This document shows, one piece after another, positions 57,101-64,000 of a DNA stretch of 64,000 bases (position 1 is its first letter; each line of letters begins with the position of its first letter). The translations under genes were made by a program, and so were the position numbers. Under the pieces are notes generated by a model. It saw nothing but the letters and a program-made list of their open reading frames with translations. It was not told the origin of the DNA and did not search any database. Source of the DNA: Phycisphaerales bacterium (GTDB lineage: Bacteria; Planctomycetota; Phycisphaerae; Phycisphaerales; UBA1924); contig JAIEOW010000017.1 in the NCBI GenBank assembly GCA_019750095.1, positions 1 to 64,000 on the forward strand. Reading direction: 5' to 3'.

Positions 57101-58423
57101 GCCGATCTCGGATTCGATGTCCCAGGGCTCTCGGCCACCGGCACACCCACCAACCTCGGCGGCGGCCTGTTCCGATTCGCCCTCACCCTTGCTCCGGGCT
57201 TCGCCTTCTCAGGCGGGCCGATCACGGTCTCACTCAATGCTGGTTCCGTCGTCGACCTTCTTGGCAACCTCAACGCCGCAGCAACCGTCGGCAGCTTCCA
57301 GGTCGACCTTTCTGGCCCCGCGGTGAGTCTCGCGTCGCCCCTTGCCGGTGCCACGCTCGCCAGTTCGGTCAGCACCATCCGCGTCCTCGTTTCCGATGCC
57401 GCCGGCGCGGGCCTCAACGCCTCGACCGTCCAGGCATCCGACTTCTCAGTCGATAGCGCAACGATCACCTCCATCGCGCCGGTGGTCGGTGCGCCGGGTC
57501 AGTATGACCTCATCTTGAACTCGGCTCTGCCCGACGGCCCGGCGGTCGTTCGAGTCGTCGGCGACATCGCCGACAACTTCGGCAACCTCACCCCAAGAGG
57601 CATCGTCGGCTCCTTCCTGATCGATCGCGTTGCCCCCTCGGCCACGCTCCTCCCACGCACCTTCAGCCCGCTCGATGATTCTGCCGAGACACGCTTCGTC
57701 GATGTCCACTTTGCCGACCTCGGCGCCAGCGTCGACTTCAACACCGTCGGCACCGCCGACATCTCCCTCCGAAACGTCGGGACCAACCGGTTCATCGCCA
57801 TCACCGGCTTCCAGATCCTGCCGGGCAACATCGTCCGCTACTTCCACGCGTCGATCGCACGCCAGTCCATTAACCGTGTCACGCACACGATCGAGGTCGT
57901 GCGCAACGCCGGGCGCGTGGCCGACCTTGCCGGAAACACCACGTCCGCGCCGGTGGTCCTCGGCTCATTCCAGTTCCGCAACTGGATCTCCAGAGTCCTC
58001 ATCCCCGTCAAGGGCGTCACCGGGCTCTCCGGCCCTGGCCAGAGCAACGGTTCGGCTCAGATCATGACCAGCGGCAACGGGCCCCTGCAGGACCTCACGC
58101 CCGCACCGCAGCCCATGCAGTCACCGACCACCGCCGCCACTCTACTTGCGGCGACCACTCCCCCAACGCCCACACCGAGTCAGTCCGCGGTTCTTCCGCG
58201 TGCGTCTTCCGTCCAGCAGGATCATAACAACGGATGGTTCCTGACCTCTGACTCTGACAACGACCAGGGCTTCGCCTTCGTCACGCTGGATTCCTTCGAT
58301 CACGTCGAAACCCCCGCGACCGATGGTTTTACCCCCAAAGTCGGCCTGGCCGCCCTGACCGCCACGGCGTCGAGTTCGTCAATCCAGCTTCCCACCCTGC
58401 GACTGGAGACGCCATCCGTCTGA
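39116..58423 (+). CDS. Giant multidomain RTX-type surface protein with LEPR-XLL-like N terminus
   Basis: A single uninterrupted 6435-codon frame; GAGG lies seven bases before the ATG. The N terminus 'VLEALEAKILLSAE' (15-28) is a variant of the planctomycete LEPR-XLL export motif. Segments in order: CARDB-like (180-310); long beta-rich region (430-2100) with a flagellin-IN-like stretch (850-930) and EF-hand-type loops near 940, 1507 and 1640; RTX GGxGxD repeats (2183-2403, 2439-2925, 3066-3215 and short later groups); DNRLRE-like (3842-4005); PPC-like (4028-4090); TolB-like propeller (4172-4558); leucine-rich-like (4589-4772); FG-GAP/VCBS-type repeats (4865-5548); Ig-like Big-type domains (5615-6290); disordered tail. 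I find no cysteine and no C-terminal membrane segment. It is probably a calcium-loaded adhesin or matrix protein exported by the neighbouring HlyD/M50/SecA-like proteins (inference). Confidence 0.9.
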   Translation: MASSNSRKGKNHKPVLEALEAKILLSAELAPGAEAGQSYGQFLLSRSLQARGLELERGLNARSGAELLNTLAGGVASNSLVHAQIQRSAPVQVALPNSDGSDAGVEPRVNDAAFPPIRSAPITGEGGAALQDLAEASRQPTTPTTGIDRDGRPQTPDRPRGDADNGSGPVVSEPARHGVDLAVTDVRAVASTTYADNLELTWTVVNSGDRPTTVLGWQDEAYFSLDRTLDLDGRDSHLGSWWAGSAEPIAPGESYTMNRYIPAPEAGIGQGYIIVVTDRLNRQAELAEQNNVGATRSLVDPHGAPGGPVAGPRTGALLPGGVLAEAEKEALRQGLALLADWANDLSVFDQLGRPIAMLSQQAANVQAQARTLGELIGSFGSDVGVGAIVREALVGPALSYLTGVGMQTAAGLAQALENQAQTLGLVNWRTETSGGRNELVYTLTLNTTRTLSDAKFNIATQVASPQLNLNASVDLNASGSLNGTFELGLDLDAIDPGQSASAWLNQAFFVRQIGATPLLSLSANAQTSNVNFNANVGFMEARVVNGSASLNAVRDVRLTNADGDAFGRITLGELRGTPLADLVALTRPTSGNELNISLPMSGSIGNYSLQLASATATISIVDGSVLDGTAPVASATNFNADVDLYSTITSTDWTALLSSLANGLTRLASGEAMQVNVPFLGTTTLVPSSRFADLVDFGKALRDRILTVVEQAGPNGQPTPNFSTFQAFTRLLAQSLGVSEQSLQPAFDTATKRLTLRVAFDQTLVNTTLPLNIGFDLSPLGAFQTSGSLAVTAEGRLTFTLGIDLSRLGTGFQNKLLTEFPQFTNFNQVPLNLLNGGTGVRGLETNGTPDLRLVSRSGLQTTVTLDGLTTIGQVLQAINTAGAGINVSGLLTTTAISAGNTSTRFSIRLIDGAVSGDAVFRVEALNDSLALLDLGLTEIDADGNGIIDGKSLHGESWFSRMYVQNASAIGTIRAGNAVDSMQQPIPFGATFKVGFLGVSATNIVGSLAGSVSIQIADLGQNTSDGITYISDLLDAGANAAVSPGISGSASFNVGGLSVDGGFITVTPGAGITINLPNLRDLAQKLITPNALAERLFDLKQVALDTALNALYSAIDYIQNAADLPLLTNKLPLLNRSIMELVTTTSGGDLVRFTDQIRQVVDAVRTGNPGSIQGLDDQINAALGSLGTSVVTYDANAKLLNIGLAFDKRLNGSVPIDFSLGSLGLPGLGDVLDASASGSLNYNARINVALDIAIGLQNPLAPIVYLRDTTGFNAYALVQATNLELSLSAGPFALYAGRPGEQGSIFLNRLGTTTPLPTGPNDPTTDWAQFGVNVADLNSPGPGQLPNLYPISSITTSVIDVTSQGAAAANLPLFYRNPLSGAIAIVDANQRSLVLSTGSISTPTLSIVAPNLASIFTGAALADFSGLGNGLGAFLARLDTLLSATMLATKLPVVGDRLNNAIQVFSNLRNSINNLRSLVESQAGLVANQVRQIIFDAFGPASSVPLLRDLNNDNQVTLSDVGLLSSTTGVEFNIVLAQTLTLTQSIDFDLGLPAVGLSVDSGSVNVSVNYALNFTFGVNTTRGFYIKTGAPGSAPEFALNVQASIPGFAGSGRLGFLEVNISDILATPTMLNASFTVDVRDVNTDGFLTLTELNNPPNDNIKAVFVPQLTGRGDVRVRIDANVGNPQLPSFRADLIAGWGLNWNFDTGFVGSAPTLTFSNVQLDAGQFLNLVAGPILDRINDITRPIRPLLNVLTQRVPVISDLYGRDVDLLTLAEWFGSPGSNIASTRDFISAVKSISSTLPGLISAGGGQSFLNFGSFNVSALGIDLRNSANKLDTLSVSLQNAVPSSQVLASLTTASATSGFASAYRSLSGGGFSFPILESASEVFSLLMGKDAKFFTYTTPKLAAGFSFTQFFPVLGPLGARLTAGLDITAQFSFGFDTFGARQYLASGFSNAALLAKGFYVSDVDAQGKDVAEVTLRGAVTLAAELNIDLGVFKVNAGVAGGIVANITVDLSNSFNDGDGDNTKIRVTQVASSPLQAFTFSGQIYAELSAYLKVTFTLDLGFYSKTWTIYDLNFSVARVTLFSFSVGSGGSDASTFDPNPDVASVSGQTLTLNLTQSSDNFLVERTGASSYKVTGNGNSETFNGVTITSIVANAGNGDDTVIVRGTPGFAMAASVSFAGGAGSDKFSYAGTGNVTATGGDGNDELVSDAGIDDLSGDAGNDVLMAGGGPSNTMRGGSDEDQITGGAGIDAIFGDDGDDIIDAGAGNDPVSGGDGDDEITGGAGIDTLNGDAGADTLNGGDDADTLIGGTENDQLNGGAGNDALSGDAGDDTLIGGDGNDTLDGASGNDRLVGGAGNDDLLGGTDRDSLDGGADSDWIVGGAGDDTISAGTGVDFIWGDGVAPGATRSAFPTGNAAALPALPGALSSIAAGFASSAGTDGADVVDGGSDDATDWIFTTGGADTIDGSGGNDYIDAGNDDDILRGGSGRDRMLAGAGIDLAMGGRGDDEVSGGTGNDLLYGGQGPDVGKTDGSETDTGIDTISGGSGDDEIDGGDGNDVLNGDANNDIITGGRGADTINGGDGNDLIHGGLAGATAGLPVDTQVNTIDGGLGADRIFGDDGNDAISGGADNDVIDGLGGNDVITTGTGSDTAFGGAGSDTIYGGTGVLGGGDALINKLSGGTGDDFIYGDAGADILAGDDGNDTINGNAGNDTIDGGRNNDTIAGNDGQDTLRGSFGADTVDGGNDVDQILGGLSELGGGDTLPNTLIGGSAGDFIYGDAGVDTISGDSGSDIIFGNDGGDQISGGTEDDVIFGGRGADVISGDLGNDSLYAGRTQFGQGDTASNTLNGNDGIDLIFGDDGNDTLRGGLGADTVFGRGGADIIEGGDDVDVLRGDAGGDTLYGGAGSDTLDGGEGADTLIGGSEADRLILDPTSPGGIDAVFGHGVQDAANTVAPGTNTTDTDILDVSSPTGNGDDTLTIGRPTFSSPSTTIMQIVFNGVAVPVEWRELDGTPRFEQFQIDLGGGTNVVEFLSGSNDALDLDYLAGNVPGRPLRSQSEIVVSVLGGPGRDLIIGSTARDYLIGGSGDDYIFGKGGGDRIWGDVPSSGPSIAGTFDGNDFIYDGTGNDDAFGQGGTDALFATLRSNEATLTAPGATRTALLAANLAGIDMIGTAITTDRGYNRLHAGAGSDALYGGYGADFLYGGDGTTDNDVLFDRNNVALTAEGQTEGWIQYAKGLDRVWYIGGGSADETYEVKYITSGTVNALVNTIAIERTAGPDVGLLFNIDFNAQNPQAPGTPVWINPANASADPGLQTYTAYVNNNYDVIVLDTAGGNDTITVSRDVRKSIWVAGGSGNDTINLGYAGGTTSVLQPAATTDFDALLATVSNPTNIALRAALNVGTGPGQISESQAAIQWLQDITNRRDISIGGQGDDAIIGGPGEDWIFGGSGDDILFGGIDAQMNMGATNREIVDRSDLLEGGDGHDIFQIIPQLRESSTAISFDQFFGGPGLDQAMYDGRYSISNSTDTNVVDYVLLGLDTTTGPVGTNIYQVGALIRSITAGPTGLTVAGNGSQVLVRQARFLPSSIEGLVVNTRGGNDFVFADPSRTINAVAPGTNSWGITAAAAAQGPTIPNLIILGGDGVDTLFGSGLNDTIYGEQDNDHVRGFDGSDLLFGDGDPLNLSSGGSDYVTGDNTASFPGFVSPAVSLPFAQNTIPADYANFANYQLTSLADARRAFGPTGAYELATPAAETPLATFNPTPGQTIPLIANSGQYLTKEATPPGGLGTQTFDASNSGLENSMFVDAATQERWFQFTTRGDGGAALGSGSAVERDRNFIRLTPDNYARTLVAPAISGTITRTSTGQTFNNALIQVNSFAAPSLGIIEFDVSALLGEPEDLVSATLNLQATWTSSATEASRNLDLYLLPEEADFVVSGSFGGATNSGDLGPGVRVRRLALPTQNGTNATLTTDLTDIVRAVLDSGRTRFTLRLETPGASVSFSTIQQPRRDASSPSRLEMVARQSGVLADIYSASGTLLASGQSIIDMRILKAGNYFLRVYTPEGVAAPRSDFAIEISPPGTGFAHAPTFRDSIDGGPGNDTLVGGDGLDSIVGGLGTDAGSGENSFNVNGVNLTEFVSVPADVETISLVSSAGSSSIQNEPLATDPTVSIDPRIYSAVPNGASSDAAITPDGRFVAFASFANNYVSGDTGFQDVFVFDRTTNQIERVSLGLRGRQANGNSFAPDISDDGRYIVFASDASNLAPPLSSGSPADANNTTDVYLFDRATRTTRLLSTTQATVFSAANGASTNPSISGDGNYVAFESLATNILTAPTDTNNVADVFLRTVSNTGFVVSRLTSGGGGAGGGGNSPSVDFAGTFVAFVSGAPLVAGDTNNVDDIFRYGRITGVTERINLNGLGTQLTLASGSPSISANGVRIAYSTRANQGIDNDGLEDVFYRDMTQTGSFITSLNAETDARFPVISPDGLTIAYVSEGPHGSSTDTNGLADVFLVDTNSAIATRVSITPNGVQTNGGTSESFFPALGNGGNVAFQTASATLTGLSTTAITVAVGSGGANVVPTTALASQLSVVQRIDAAQKGLTDVSAVRWFLNLKEITLGHNALNDTTSGINLLAAVGTPRGTLVFDSPTINTSRLQSLSIPFNLGVRASFVPGNATLRKLDLDFVDFDSGWTGGVRDAGVHLMLSDLPANQGMTGLTYLSAAYTSGGGVGSGEYAIIASIAPGTFSNLQTLDVSGGSEFDADLGSLPALRTFVATEVAGGSGNEAELATLASVLYARTLAVGVFTSRESFNLKLNQFGIADSSGVIAGSQTSTNANAPIIGVSFDQPVFATTAPAILPSSSTNFSVGGTPRQVITGDFNKDGDLDFASVNNSTNNVSVRLGNGIGGFGATATYAVGTGPTSIAAADFNNDGRLDLVTTNLTANTVSVLIANAGGTFNAASTFAAANGPRDVATADFNRDGRQDLAIALQNANQILIYSGTGSGTFGAPTTLGTSGGPPVRVFVVDKNRDGDADIGYSKDVDAQVSIVENNGDGTFSFGIAWTFGSRPVSIAIGDLNADGRSDLVAATENGFVEIHFNLTSVPLTPSVRYPIGTDVGAIGLTDINVDGAVDVAVTRPGSNALSYLLNRGDGRLTTPVSVTTGSSPGSVAFADFNADGRPDVVVSNSGTNNVGVLLGLTPSSVSPFALGNRLTRSSSAIPATDLVMGDFNGDGRPDAAFVGLSSTSLGVALGSGGGVFGTPTILTVPTGSHAIASGDINNDGRLDLVVSNFDTDNVSVFTGNGSGGFTLFSTLAMGDGPAGMILADFNSDGRLDMATTSSFTNAVVVRLGTGSGNFGAVTSFATIGISAIASGDINNDGRIDLVTTGSTSMSVILGTGTGTFGAATTKATPSGAGTVVVGDLNADGFADIVTGTILNNAAGTVTVFIGNGTSNPANGVNYIATGSGSNPGTRRIAIGDMNADGKPDLVVANQFAETAAVLINSGTGTFPTRTEFATNTGGTLSNLESAIPIDVNGDGRLDIVATNRTELTLVTRLSVPTQSAHDTLSTTIAPRIVVTGPGGTVAGATLSGLGTRDLRLQLPSGLPEGNYTVTLDASLADEQRNPLFTAQTFNFSIDRSAPSAQLAVPLNADNRQTVPTTIDIQWTDVGLAGIDSAQFGVNDITINGLAPTAAQVISPGLVRYTVPAALLGLTNDQIQIAVLPNAVRDRAGNAAPAGSIGGFAIDSTAPAGVLSFPAPTAILSTPPTFIDILWNDSGSGINLASLGTNDLVVTDSIGIVPIASAPVLQPGGAYRYTFLRTIADGSILVQSVAGNVADLAGNLSATLTLGSFTVDTTAITGQVVFPSGSFNTDLGYVDVLWNPGSGTPINTSTVGLDDITIAQGSTQFPITAVQPVVGQPNVFRYFYSGQFTDGSVAVSANASAVFDTAANAAPAGILATRTFDRSGSVASLVNNNALFAALPPTIDVQFTDLVGVNAATIGAADLGFDVPGLSATGTPTNLGGGLFRFALTLAPGFAFSGGPITVSLNAGSVVDLLGNLNAAATVGSFQVDLSGPAVSLASPLAGATLASSVSTIRVLVSDAAGAGLNASTVQASDFSVDSATITSIAPVVGAPGQYDLILNSALPDGPAVVRVVGDIADNFGNLTPRGIVGSFLIDRVAPSATLLPRTFSPLDDSAETRFVDVHFADLGASVDFNTVGTADISLRNVGTNRFIAITGFQILPGNIVRYFHASIARQSINRVTHTIEVVRNAGRVADLAGNTTSAPVVLGSFQFRNWISRVLIPVKGVTGLSGPGQSNGSAQIMTSGNGPLQDLTPAPQPMQSPTTAATLLAATTPPTPTPSQSAVLPRASSVQQDHNNGWFLTSDSDNDQGFAFVTLDSFDHVETPATDGFTPKVGLAALTATASSSSIQLPTLRLETPSV
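45661..48760 (+). repeat. RTX (hemolysin-type calcium-binding) nonapeptide repeat region
   Basis: Dozens of GGxGxDxLx-type units with 27-bp periodicity at DNA level, such as GGAGNDALSGDAGDDTLIGG, fold as calcium-bound parallel beta rolls in known RTX proteins. They are interrupted by non-repeat inserts at about 46323-46430 and 47890-48310. Smaller groups recur at 49400-49500, 50030-50150 and 51390-51470. Confidence 0.93.
53710..55760 (+). repeat. FG-GAP / VCBS-type repeats in the giant gene
   Basis: About fourteen repeats of some 45-50 codons, each with a calcium-type loop such as DFNKDGDLD, DFNNDGRLD or DINNDGRLD followed by 'LVV' and 'V.LG.G.G.F'. In known proteins these build integrin-alpha-like beta propellers, so this region probably forms two seven-bladed propellers. 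Several loops are nearly identical. Confidence 0.88.
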
Positions 58424-58449
58424 TTCGCAAGTTTCTGATGCCGTCAACA

Positions 58450-58464
58450 CCCGCGTCGCGCGGG
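58450..58464 (+). other. GC-rich hairpin after the giant gene
   Basis: CCCGCG and CGCGGG pair around a TCG loop, 27 bp after the giant gene's stop codon and 26 bp before the next start. There is no T tract, so it is at best a weak or Rho-assisted end point. Confidence 0.3.
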
Positions 58465-58489
58465 CGCTGACAGAACTACGCTGCACGCG

Positions 58490-59407
58490 ATGAGTTCAGA
58501 TTCGCCTCCATCGCAGCGGCCTGCGGACTTCAAACCGGCGCCGATCGACCGTTTTCGTGAGTTGCCCCGCTCCCTTTCAGCGCACGCGCGAACGGTCCGC
58601 CTTGCTCAGGCCGCCGTCCCCGGGGGAGTGCCCGCGCTCATCATCCATCCAGACTGGGTTCATCCCGCCCCGACGATGATCTGGATGCACGGCCGAACCG
58701 CGTACAAGGAAATCGATTCGGGTCGATTCTCACGCTGGCTTAAGCGAGGGATCGCCGCCGTCTCGATCGATCTGCCCGGCCACGGGGAGCGTGCCGACGA
58801 ACGCGCCGAGGCCGCCGCCCACACCCTGGATGTCCTCAGCGCCGTACTTCCCGAGATCGATCACGTGGTCGAGGCGCTCGCCGACCCAGTCTGGCAAGGC
58901 GTCTTCGATCTGGAACATTTGGGTCTCGGCGGAATGTCACTCGGTGGCATGGCCACGCTCCGGCGACTCTGCATGCCTCCTCGCCATGACTTTATGTGTG
59001 CGGCGGTCGAGTGCACCAGCGGCGACCTGCGCGGACTGTACGACCCGGCGTGCGGGAGCCACCCATGGGGCCTCAGTGCACCGTTGGAACGCATTGCCCC
59101 GCTGGACCCTTCGCAGCACCTCGCATCCCCTCCGCCGCCCGGCTTTGCCCCCCTGCCGCTGCTGGTGCTCCACAGCGAAGCCGATGCGATCGTGCCCTGG
59201 CGCGTTCAGGAGGGCTTTGTGATGCGACTGAGAGCCCACTATGCCGCCGTCGGAGCCGATCCATACATGATCGAGCTCCGCACCTGGCCAAACACAGGCG
59301 CGCCGCAGGAACACGCGGGCTTCGGCCGCGTCAGCAACGAAGCGAAAGAGATCCAGGCCGACTTCCTCGCTCGCCATCTCGTCCCCGATCGCCGCACGCA
59401 CCCATAA
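58490..59407 (+). CDS. Alpha/beta hydrolase family protein
   Basis: A 305-residue serine hydrolase. The nucleophile elbow is GMSLGG near residue 150, the acid is probably the Asp in 'LHSEADAIVPW', and the His lies in 'APQEHAGFGR' near the C terminus; the oxyanion region is 'IWMHGRTAYKE'. The order and spacing fit dienelactone-hydrolase or acyl-peptidase-like members. No signal peptide is seen, so it is likely cytoplasmic. The substrate cannot be predicted. It starts 66 bp after the giant gene and is followed 39 bp later by an MFS transporter, with which it may form an operon. Confidence 0.85.
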   Translation: MSSDSPPSQRPADFKPAPIDRFRELPRSLSAHARTVRLAQAAVPGGVPALIIHPDWVHPAPTMIWMHGRTAYKEIDSGRFSRWLKRGIAAVSIDLPGHGERADERAEAAAHTLDVLSAVLPEIDHVVEALADPVWQGVFDLEHLGLGGMSLGGMATLRRLCMPPRHDFMCAAVECTSGDLRGLYDPACGSHPWGLSAPLERIAPLDPSQHLASPPPPGFAPLPLLVLHSEADAIVPWRVQEGFVMRLRAHYAAVGADPYMIELRTWPNTGAPQEHAGFGRVSNEAKEIQADFLARHLVPDRRTHP

Positions 59408-59446
59408 CCCGCGATCACCCCACTTCCGATACGCTCTCTCGCACCC

Positions 59447-60766
59447 ATGCGACAACCCGACCTCTATCCCCTTCGCGGCTATGCCAACCAGCGCAGCATC
59501 TGGGCATGGATCAGTTTCGACGTGGCGAACCAGTCGTTCACGCTGCTGATCAACACCCTGCTGTTCTCGATCTTCTTCACGAAGGTGGTGGTGACCGACC
59601 CGGCAACCAAGAACACGATGTGGTCGCTGACGTTCGCCGCGAGCATGATGATCACCGTGGTGCTCTCGCCGATCTTCGGGGCCATCAGCGACGAGCGCGC
59701 TTGGAAGAAACATTGCCTGATCGGATCAGGGATCATGTGCGGCGTGCTCACCTGCCTTTTCGGGCTTATCCAGCCCGGTCAGCTCTGGCTCGCGGTGCTG
59801 CTGTATATTCCGGCCAACGTGGCGTATTCACTGGGCGAGAACTTTCTCGCCTCGTTCCTTCCGGAGATCGCCAGACGCGAACAGCTCGGCCGAGTATCCG
59901 CGTTCAGTTGGGGCGTGGCATACGCATCGGCGCTCGTGATCCTCGCGATCACCGCGGCCACCATGCTGCTGTTTGACCTCAAGCCACCGGAATCCTGGCG
60001 TCCACTGTTCTTCTTCGCCGGCGCGTGGTTTCTGATCTTCATCGTGCCCACGTTTATGTGGCTCCGCGAGAGGGCAGAGCCGTCTCCCGGCCCGCGCCGC
60101 AACGTGATCGTTGCGGGCATGGCTCGACTCGCGTCGTCGATCCGCGCCACACGGGAGTTTCGCGATCTGGTCATGCTGCTGTTCGCCTCGCTCTTCTATG
60201 GCACGGGCATGAGCGTCGTCGTCTTCTTCGCCAGCATCATCGCCCAGGACTTTGGCTTTGACGATGTCAAACTCGTCGCCTTCGTCGGGGTCATCACCGT
60301 CTCCGGCGTCGTCGGCACGCTCATTCCGATGATCCTGCAGGATCGCATCGGCCACAAACGCACCACCGTGCTGCTGCTTCTGCTCTGGCTCGCGACCACC
60401 CTGCTGCTCGCCCTCTACGCCTATCTCCACGCCAGTCGCCCCGATCCGCAGACCTATCCCACCTGGCCCCTCTGGGTACTGGGCAATCTGCTCGGCGCGG
60501 GGCTTGGGTCGCTCGGTGCCGCCAACCGCGCGTTCGTCGGGTTCCTCGCCGCAGAGAGCCGCTCGGGCGAAGTCTTTGGCCTCTGGGGCCTCGTCTTCAA
60601 ACTCGCCGCAGTGTTCACAATTCCCTTTGCGATCGTGAAAGACCAGATGGGAACGCCCGCGTCGTTGCTGGTCTTGGCGGGGTTCATCGTCATCGGGCTG
60701 GTGCTCACGCTGCTCGTGAACGAACAGCGTGGGCGCGACGCGGCCATCGCGGTGGATGCGAAGTGA
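59447..60766 (+). CDS. MFS transporter, UMF1/Atg22-like
   Basis: A 439-residue integral membrane protein with about 12 hydrophobic helices. The N terminus 'WAWISFDVANQSF' is the UMF1/Atg22 family signature, whose usual form is AW..YDWANSAF. The loop after helix 2-3 has 'SPIFGAISDERAWKK', the MFS motif A. In yeast, Atg22 exports amino acids from the vacuole; bacterial members are uncharacterised, so the substrate is unknown. It follows the alpha/beta hydrolase closely and converges on gyrA with 15 bp between stop codons and no visible terminator. Confidence 0.9.
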   Translation: MRQPDLYPLRGYANQRSIWAWISFDVANQSFTLLINTLLFSIFFTKVVVTDPATKNTMWSLTFAASMMITVVLSPIFGAISDERAWKKHCLIGSGIMCGVLTCLFGLIQPGQLWLAVLLYIPANVAYSLGENFLASFLPEIARREQLGRVSAFSWGVAYASALVILAITAATMLLFDLKPPESWRPLFFFAGAWFLIFIVPTFMWLRERAEPSPGPRRNVIVAGMARLASSIRATREFRDLVMLLFASLFYGTGMSVVVFFASIIAQDFGFDDVKLVAFVGVITVSGVVGTLIPMILQDRIGHKRTTVLLLLLWLATTLLLALYAYLHASRPDPQTYPTWPLWVLGNLLGAGLGSLGAANRAFVGFLAAESRSGEVFGLWGLVFKLAAVFTIPFAIVKDQMGTPASLLVLAGFIVIGLVLTLLVNEQRGRDAAIAVDAK

Positions 60767-60781
60767 TCGGAGCGGTCATCG

Positions 60782-63787
<3,006 letters not shown>

Positions 63788-64000
63788 CCGTGCTCTTCTC
63801 CGTCATGCATGCCGGTGCGAAAGAGGCCTTTGAACGCCCCAAAATCGACCCTCCGGCAGAGACGAAAATCATACCCGAACCGGGTCCAAATTTCACCTCT
63901 CCGGGCAATGTTTCTTGCCCGGTTTTCCAAGTGGAATTCTGCAGTTTTTAGGATCGTTTACGCAGAGTTCCAGTCCATGCTCCTGGAGCCCGATTCAGGG

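Overview
The window looks like chromosomal DNA of a planctomycete, most likely of the class Phycisphaerae. The evidence is lineage-flavoured protein sorting signals found side by side. Four secreted proteins end in paired EF-hand, dockerin-like repeats closing on Gly-Cys ('GC-type' dockerins), one protein has a PEP-CTERM-like tail, and a 6435-residue giant starts with a variant of the planctomycete LEPR-XLL motif. DNA is GC-rich throughout and genes sit on both strands. No tRNA, rRNA, CRISPR array or insertion sequence was seen.

Region 1 (1-9.9 kb) holds an adenosine-deaminase-family 3' end, a DUF2585/UPF0314 membrane protein, a secreted C-type-lectin/dockerin protein, an exported M1 aminopeptidase, a divergent CTP synthase, a possible small ORF and an M20 peptidase. 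Region 2 (9.9-20.1 kb) is a tandem array of three large secreted paralogues. Each has an N-terminal lamin-tail-like domain and a C-terminal GC-type dockerin, and each is followed by its own strong terminator; two of them carry Cys-rich 'GACC...YQGD' repeats. Region 3 (20.5-31.6 kb) is mostly housekeeping: a YmdB-like phosphodiesterase, fumarase, a DedA protein, a PEP-CTERM protein, histidine ammonia-lyase, an exported glutathione peroxidase, a tandem PTPS/QueD-like protein, a GT9 glycosyltransferase and a GH31 alpha-glucosidase.

Region 4 (31.8-58.4 kb) is the most interesting. A minus-strand operon encodes a GAF/HlyD-like membrane protein, a PqqD-like/M50 protease/HlyD fusion and a short SecA-like ATPase. 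Facing it across 87 bp is a second HlyD-like adaptor, followed on the plus strand by the 19.3-kb gene for the giant. The giant contains CARDB-like, EF-hand, RTX, DNRLRE-like, beta-propeller, leucine-rich-like, FG-GAP and Ig-like segments, and I find no cysteine in it. I infer that these genes form a dedicated export or cell-surface display system for the giant protein; this is not shown by the sequence alone.

Region 5 (58.4-64 kb) holds an alpha/beta hydrolase, a UMF1/Atg22-like MFS transporter and DNA gyrase subunit A. The gyrase has a long Gly/Ala-rich N-terminal extension and non-standard residues at the quinolone-determining positions.
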